Assembly: GCA_946800325.1 (NCBI GenBank)
Contig: OX326961.1
Coordinates: 46,587,415 to 46,651,414, forward strand
DNA length: 64,000 nucleotides
Direction: 5' to 3'
From: Luzula sylvatica
Taxonomy: Eukaryota > Streptophyta > Magnoliopsida > Poales > Juncaceae
Both the position numbers and the translations under genes were made by a program. The first letter of the stretch is position 1. The number at the start of each line of letters is the position of its first letter. Below are positions 57,661-64,000 of the stretch, piece by piece. Below the pieces are notes generated by a model that saw only the letters and a program-made list of their open reading frames with translations, ran no database searches and was not told the DNA's origin.

Positions 57661-60102
57661 TCTTCTTTTACGCAAACACTACCATAGTAAGATTTGGAGC
57701 AATGACATTTAGTCTTGCCTTTCTCTCTCTGGCCGCAAAATTAAAAATAATAATAAATAAATAAAGAAGATGTTTGTTTTCTATTCATTAATTATTCGTT
57801 AATGTCAATGAAACTTAAAATCACAATTTTTCACAATACAAAACTTACTGAGTTATGAATTAATTGACCTGACAGTAAAATTTATGAATGACGCGATAAT
57901 TTTTGTGTTTTGGTTTTTATACGAGCACTTGGTGATTGGATAAGCTTTATTTGTTTATTTCCTATTCGGTCTTTCTCTCTGTTATGGCAAATTTACAATC
58001 TAATAAATCTTAAACATGTTATTATATTTTTATTATATTTTATTTTATTTAACTTTATATTATATTAATTAATTAATTATATTTTTTTACATTTTTTATT
58101 ATATGCATTTTTTTATATTTATGCTAATATATTATTTAAATTATTTTATTTTTAATATCTGAGTTTTATATATTTAAATAAATTATTTAATAGATTAATT
58201 AACTATATATTTTTAATATATTATTATACGCTTTAATAAATAATATAATTCACAATGGCATGAAACTATATTGATCAATTATATTTGTATTAATATATTA
58301 TTTCATCATACTTTAATAATTTATAAACTATAAATAAAATAATACAAAAATCTAAATAATAATTCGCAAATACGAAATCATAAAACTCGAGTTTGCAAAA
58401 CTACAAATCTTTTCACATGTAAACATACAATTCGCAATCTCCGAGTTCACTAAGAAAACCCTAATTATCCAAATTATACTTAATTCAAAATCAAGCATGC
58501 AAATCGTAATTTTCTAAGTACCTCACATTCTTCTTCCATCTTGCAAAGCTAAAATACTTGAATTTAATTTAAAATATATATAATAACTACAATTGTCAAC
58601 TTATTGTATTTTGTTCCGACATGATGTTGTCACCAATATCTGCAAATAATTATATTAAAAATGGACAATTATCGAACTAGTTAAATTTTAAATAATTTGT
58701 ATACCTCATCGGTTTCTTGATTAAGACTTAAGAGTAACCATACTCCTCATGAGTATTGCTTAATATCTTCATGGCATCTTCGGATATATCGTTTTGATCA
58801 TTCTCGTTTTTCATAGCTAAAAAGCTTGACAGACCTTAATTAATCAAATAATAACAAAAATAAACAATTTATACTCTAATTAACATAATTAATTCAATTA
58901 ATCTATATGATCCAAATAAATCAATTTTATAAATATTTACCAAAAAAATTTGATTTCGACCCAAATTATTTAATTTATATAAAATTGACCAAAAGTAATC
59001 AACCCAATTTATAGTCAAATACTCCTAATTAATCTAATTTACTAATTCAAATTAGTCTAGTTAAAACGAATTCAAATACGATTCATCAAAATCAAAACCT
59101 TAATTGACAAATTAAATACTAAAAACAGAAATTAAGCTAGAATGAGGAGGAGGAATAAGACAATCGAGCAAAAAATATCAACGGATTCCACTCCTCACAA
59201 GTACCACTCACCGGCTTCCACCACCTCGAGCCACCTCCACCACCTCCCCCACCTCGTCAACAAAAGAAGATATTAGGAACGGTCAATAATTTGACGTAAC
59301 ATGTTCATTTTTACATTTTATATGCAAGCAAAAAATAATAACATCTATTTTTTATGCAAGCAAAAAAATATTATTTTTTGTGCAAGTAAAAAATAAAAAC
59401 ATGATGAATAAATAACTAACATCTATTATTTTTTTATGTAAGCAAAAAACATAATTAACTAACATCTATTTTTTTTTTATTTTTTTTGCATTAAACAACC
59501 CGTAGGCAAAAGTATTTACAAAGTCATTCTTACATATAAATATCGTAGGACTCTTTAGTGACATAAACAAGACGGACACTCTATATATGAGGATCTATTA
59601 CATAAACTCTAATACAAAAAAAAATTATCGAAATGATATATGAGGATCTATTACATAAACTCTAATACAAAAAAATTCTCGAAATGAATTTTTTTCACAA
59701 TTGTCTTCATAGATATGACATCGATAGACAATGTTTAAACCTCGGTTTCTTGAAGACTCTAATAAAACAATAATTGTGAATCGAGAAAAAATTTCTGATC
59801 AAGTTTTGTGTAAAACATAAATAACTAAAGCAAAAAACATAAATAACTAAAGCAACACAAATGACTACAAAACTAATACCCCACAACATCTGATACTTCA
59901 AATTTCTCTGGTCAACTAAAGACAAGCAATCAAAATGACAAACACACCCTTAAGATCTATTATCATGTAACGAAATTCTTACAAACAAACCAGGGGTAAA
60001 ATAGTCTTTTCCTAATTTAAGTCGTAATTCTCAGTCGTTCTTCATCTGAGAGCTATACTATCCTCCGTCATTCAATCCCAATTTCTCACGATATTTTCAA
60101 CC
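57661..60102. other. AT-rich intergenic DNA with a retroposon 3' end
   Basis: About 59465-59800 matches the minus-strand retroposon end at 11254-11560, including the T-rich tail and a small local duplication of ATATGAGGATCTATTACATAAA. Around 58690-58850 the minus strand gives short exon-like peptides with acidic content that I cannot assign. The last 100 bp before 60103 are the probable 5' UTR of the next gene. No other gene is seen. Confidence 0.45.
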
Positions 60103-61807
60103 ATGCGGGGGCGATTCATCGCGATTTATCTCGCTTTCTTCACTGTTTTCTCGTCTGTATGCTCTCACGAGCACCATGGCGACTCGAGCTGCGAGGTGGA
60201 TCCCGACGTGCGAGTTCTCGGCGAGTACCGTGCCGGAATTTTGACCGTTGACGGACATGGGGATGACTGGAGTGGAGTCGAGGGTTCGGAGTTTGAGCTT
60301 CTTCCTGCTCTCGATCCCGATGAGGATAAGGAATATCAAGGTGGGAAGATCACCGTTAAGGTAATATCACCATTATTGATTAAATTTCTCCACATTGTTA
60401 TCCTTATTTTTGTTTAATCATACTATTATTGACAATTTTGATGGATTTTTAGGCTGCTCACGATGGTAGCAATGTCTATTTCATGCTACAAATTAATGGT
60501 GATTATGCATACACCAAAGGGTATTCTTTCATTTTAAACCCTTATCTTTTACCAATTTTCCCTTTTTATGCGAATTAACAAGATAAATATACCCATAAAA
60601 AATGCAGTGAAAGTTATAAATGCCCTTCAGTGGCTCTCATGTTTCCAGTCGGCGAAAACGCTTCCTATAATAACGTAGTTTCTTCTTTCATACATTCTTA
60701 TATATTAAATTATACAAATTATTTATTTGTGATTTATATATTTAGATGGGCGGGTGTGAAAATACGCCGGGAAGTTGTACGAGTAAAAATTGTCAAGGTC
60801 ACGAGGTCGATATAATGCATTTCTCAATTGGAACTGCTATTCCAGGCCGTTTATATGGCGGTAATTTCATCGATAATACAAATGGAAATGGCGGTGATAG
60901 GTACTTCTAATAAAAAAATACTAACTTATTTATTATTTGTTTATTTTCTTTTATTTTGATTTTCTTCTTAATTTTATAGGTTTGGGCATTTGGTTGATGT
61001 ATATGCGTGGAATCCACATTGCCGATACTTGGATGGAATTGGTCCTGACGGTAATAATAATTTTCCAAATTTCAATTTCAACTCAATTTACTTTAATTTT
61101 CTGATATTAATTTATTTATAATGTCTTTTTACATGCAATTAAAAGTAAATAATACAAACGCTTTGAATGATTGGCGCGGATCTTGGTGGCACAGTTCTCT
61201 ATCCCTCCATTCCGGTATTTAAAAATTATAAATTATTCGACTGATTTATTTCTTTCCCTTATAAAGTAAATTATATTTTTATACATAATTTATATTAGGA
61301 TTTGTCGAAGAAGATAGCCCTTATTCGACACAAGGTCAAAAGGGCACGTATTTCTTCGAATTTTCAAGACCTTTACGAACAATGGACCGTTTTCAACAGG
61401 TAAACCCAAAATAAATAAAAAACTAAAAATATTAATGAACTTGCGAATTAACACTTAAAACCCCTAATTGTATTTTCTTTATAAATAAGGACGTGCAATT
61501 CACAATAGGACAAATAAGCAAAGTGGCAGTGGCGTTCTGGTACCCAACTGGAGGCAACGCATATAGCAAGTCGCAGCATTACTCTGCCAGCTGTAACTGG
61601 ATACCTCTGGACTTGACATCAACATCCTCTCCAGTTTCTTCGTCCAGGGGTTCGTCCAGTGATAATGACGACACTTGGGATGTCGCTACTGCTTTTGCGC
61701 TGCTTCTCTCGGTGGCTTCGTTATGCGTTTCGATTTTTATCGGGTATTGGGTTTCGAAAAGGAACGATTCGGGTTTTAAACCAATTGAAATGATTGGCAT
61801 GACGTGA
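60103..61807 (+). CDS. Membrane protein with ethylbenzene-dehydrogenase-type haem-binding domain
   Basis: Eight exons: 60103-60360, 60453-60520, 60608-60674, 60746-60900, 60980-61050, 61146-61214, 61299-61399 and 61490-61807, giving 368 aa. All introns are GT-AG and phases agree. A signal peptide covers residues 1 to about 22. The main domain (about 30-295) resembles the cytochrome c-552/DMSO-reductase-like haem-binding fold found in plant proteins of unknown role; visible features are LTVDGHGDDW, DGSNVYFMLQI, VDIMHFSIG and VDVYAWNPHCR. One transmembrane helix (about 328-351) is followed by a short basic tail, so it is probably a type I membrane protein facing the secretory lumen or apoplast. 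The redox role is inferred from the fold only. The upstream start fits the signal peptide. Confidence 0.85.
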
Positions 61808-62260
61808 GGAGTGAGAATGTTGAAGGGTTTTATTTGATTTTTTTTTTCACACACTAGAGATTTTAGTGTTCTTTTTGGAATTTTAATGGAACGGTAGATA
61901 TAATTTTTTTTTTTTTTTCATTTATGCTATGTAATGAGAATAATTTAGAATGTATGTATGAACCTTTTTTTGTAAGAAAGTTAATTGTTGAGATGTATTC
62001 TTGTAACAAATTAGAGTATTCTGTCTATTTTACATAATATTTTTATTATTTTCAATGATAATTTATATATTAATTATTTTTTAATGAATTAAATAATGGC
62101 GATATAGTGCACAATAATTAAAACCACACCTAAAACGTAAAATTGCAGTCAATGAAACAGATGTGTTATGGTATCGATATAGCATTAGGGGTGTCAACGG
62201 TTCGGATAGTGGTCATAACAGATCCATATCCATAATTTTTTTCGTATCCGGATAAGGTTC
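61808..62260. other. 3' flank of the haem-domain gene
   Basis: AT-rich with T-runs near 61835 and 61905; it should include the 3' UTR. No other feature was recognised before the Copia LTR. Confidence 0.4.
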
Positions 62261-62469
62261 TGATAGTCTAGTTTAATTAGACTTAATGTTTTCCAATTAA
62301 TAGGATTTTACAGTACACTTGTTCATAGTGCTGTTATCGGGTTAATGAATTTAATATCCAATTAGGGGTTATTATCCATTTACTTATATGTATAAATACT
62401 CGATGTAATCCTATCATTTGTGGTTAATGAAAATTGATTATCACTTAATCTCTCTTTTAAACTCTATCA
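62261..62469 (+). repeat. 5' LTR of the Copia element
   Basis: It ends in CA at 62469, immediately before the primer-binding site. A TATA box (ATGTATAAATAC) lies at about 62388-62399. The start at TGATAG (62261) is the best TG candidate but cannot be confirmed without the 3' LTR, so the LTR could extend further left. Confidence 0.5.
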
Positions 62470-62480
62470 TGGTATCAGAG
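62470..62480 (+). other. Primer-binding site of the Copia element
   Basis: TGGTATCAGAG directly follows the LTR end and is complementary to the 3' end of initiator tRNA-Met. Confidence 0.9.
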
Positions 62481-62573
62481 GAGAATCAAAGAAGCTAACG
62501 CTCAAGATTCTCAAGATTCCTCAAGACTCACCTTCTTCTTTTCGATCTTCAATTCAGAAGCTCGATTCCAGCC

Positions 62574-64000
62574 ATGGCTGATTCAACCGAACATCGCCCT
62601 GTGTTCTTCTCCCACAGTGTGCAGGTTCGATTGGATACTGGTAATTTTTCGATCTGGCAATCACATATTGTTCCTCTTCTCCGAGGACATGGCCTGTTCC
62701 ACCATCTTGATCTATCGATTCCTCCACCAGATCGCATGATAGCTGCTACTTCAACCACTGCCGAAGCCATTAATCCAAAATTTCAAGCTTGGGAGAAACA
62801 AGATCAATTGATTCTTGCATTTCTCTTCTCCTCTCTCTCTCTGAAAATGTAATGGCTCAAGTTGCTAACTCAACGACAGCTCGCATGCTCTGGTCCTCGC
62901 TTAGTAAGAGCTTCGCCTCCCACTCTCTTGCTCGCACAATCGAAATTCGACGGAGTCTTCTCACAATTCGTCGCAATAACCTTGGTTGTTCCGAGTTCTT
63001 GACCAAAATTAAGAAATTAGCGGATCTTCTGGGCTCGATTGGAGATCCTGTCTCTGATAGAGAGTTGCTGGTCTACACCATGACTGGAATTGGTCCAGAA
63101 TTCAACCCCATTCTCGCTAGTCTGGCTGAACGAACAAATCCACCTAACTTCTCGGAACTTCAAGGAGCTATACTCAACTACGAAGCTATGCTCGAGCAAC
63201 AGCAAGTCTCCTCGAACTCAGCCGTTGCTCTTCTCGCTCAGTCTTCTTCTTCTTCTTCTTCTTCGATTCCTCACAACCCTACTCTCGCGAATGGCAGCTC
63301 TGGCTCCATTAGTGGTTATGGTGGACCTTTCTCCTCTCTCCTTGGACCTGGTCCACAAAATTATGGTGGACCAAACACATCTCCTGGGCTGCCTTTGGTC
63401 ACTGGGCCGAATTCAGGGCTTTTACAAGGTCAATTTACTTATCCTCATGCTTTTTATGCTCAGGCCCAACATAATTTTAACCCAAATCAGGTTATTTCTT
63501 ATCCAAGGCCATATTTTCACAAGAAAAATAAGAAACATAATGGTGATAAAACTCTTTGCCAAATTTGCTTCCGCAACAATCATTCGGCCGATCGATGCTA
63601 CCAACGCTTCAATCAAAATTTTCAACCGCAACCACCTCGTCCACCTACACCGGGTCCCCCACGACCCCCGGTTAATGCACCGCAAACTTTCCTCTCCGAA
63701 GCCACTACCTCTCTCTCACCCTATACTCAAGCTCCTCACGAATGGTTTCTGGATTCGGGTGCGACGCATCACATAACCGGTGACATCAATTGCCTTTCGA
63801 ATTTCTCACCTTATACGGGCTCCGAACAAGTCAAAATTGGTAACGGATTAGGTTTGTGTATTTCAAATATTGGTTCATGTTCTTTTCCCTCTACTTCTTC
63901 ACATAAATTCATTTCATTATGTGATGTTTTACATGTTCCCCAAATTTCCAAAAATCTCATAAGTATTTCAAAATTATGTATTGATAATGACTTGTTTGTT
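62574..64000 (+). pseudogene. Copia gag-pol, frameshifted and truncated by the window edge
   Basis: The first frame (62574-62852) encodes the gag N-terminus with the typical FSIWQSHIVPLLRGHGL segment and then runs into a stop. The continuing frame, open from about 62852 to the window end, encodes the remaining gag, a CCHC zinc knuckle (CQICFRNNHSADRC), a Pro-rich linker and the aspartic protease start WFLDSGATHH. The shift falls in the CT-dinucleotide run at about 62828-62841, where a 1-2-nt length change would explain it. The copy is therefore probably defective, unless the run is a sequencing error. Confidence 0.8.

Larger units (their letters stand above)
62261..64000 (+). mobile_element. 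Copia LTR retrotransposon, 5' part (runs off the window)
   Basis: A 5' LTR is followed by a tRNA-Met primer-binding site and gag-pol coding sequence ordered gag, zinc knuckle, protease, as in Ty1/Copia elements. The integrase, reverse transcriptase and 3' LTR lie beyond the window, so the TSD cannot be checked. Confidence 0.85.

Noticed and set aside
63090..63776. 228-aa plus-strand ORF within the Copia element
   Set aside because: It is out of frame with the zinc knuckle and protease motifs, hence a shadow of gag.

Overview
The window is nuclear DNA of a flowering plant, most likely a eudicot. It has intron-containing genes typical of plants (pectinesterase, phytochrome B, a FERONIA-like receptor kinase, glycine-rich cell-wall proteins), AT-rich intergenic DNA with (CT)n, (GA)n and (TA)n runs, and a dense layer of nested plant transposons. 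Spliced models were built by hand from reading frame, family similarity and splice sites.

Genes in order: a divergent pectinesterase (13226-14502, +, four exons, 344 aa); two paralogous glycine-rich cell-wall proteins (15161-16156 and 19039-19962, both -); phytochrome B (41717-45839, -, seven exons, 1166 aa); a FERONIA-like CrRLK1L receptor kinase (54415-57004, -, two exons, 821 aa); and a membrane-anchored protein with an ethylbenzene-dehydrogenase-type haem-binding domain (60103-61807, +, eight exons, 368 aa). These are independent loci. They share themes of cell wall and growth signalling but form no operon-like unit.

The rest is mostly mobile DNA, much of it with target-site duplications (TSDs) readable by eye. 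Region 1-12.8 kb: a duplicated segment split in one copy by a 2.06-kb terminal-inverted-repeat (TIR) element carrying Helitron-like ends; a 1.17-kb hAT-like element; a 1.46-kb solo LTR; a 406-bp hAT MITE; and two members of a long-TIR MULE-like family (family X). Region 21.6-25.8 kb: a CACTA-like element split by a second copy of the same solo LTR. Region 26.1-28.2 kb: an AT-rich tandem repeat split by a different solo LTR. Region 28.5-36.7 kb: two neighbouring long-TIR elements (family Y). The first hosts a complete 2.8-kb non-autonomous LTR retrotransposon with an unusual 315-aa ORF. The second carries a captured valyl-tRNA synthetase exon. Region 46.1-48.4 kb: a family X element with a third solo LTR copy, directly upstream of phytochrome B. 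Region 51.0-52.9 kb: a decayed LINE split by a 997-bp hAT element. The window ends inside a Copia retrotransposon.

The most unusual signal is in the three related solo LTRs at 5950-7410, 22349-23982 and 46651-48139. Just upstream of a TATA box, on the minus strand, each holds an array of roughly 15-25 palindromic units of the type CCGTTRYAACGG. Each palindrome is two back-to-back MYB-type cores (AACGG or AACTG). One of these LTRs lies about 0.8 kb upstream of the phytochrome B start codon and reads towards it.
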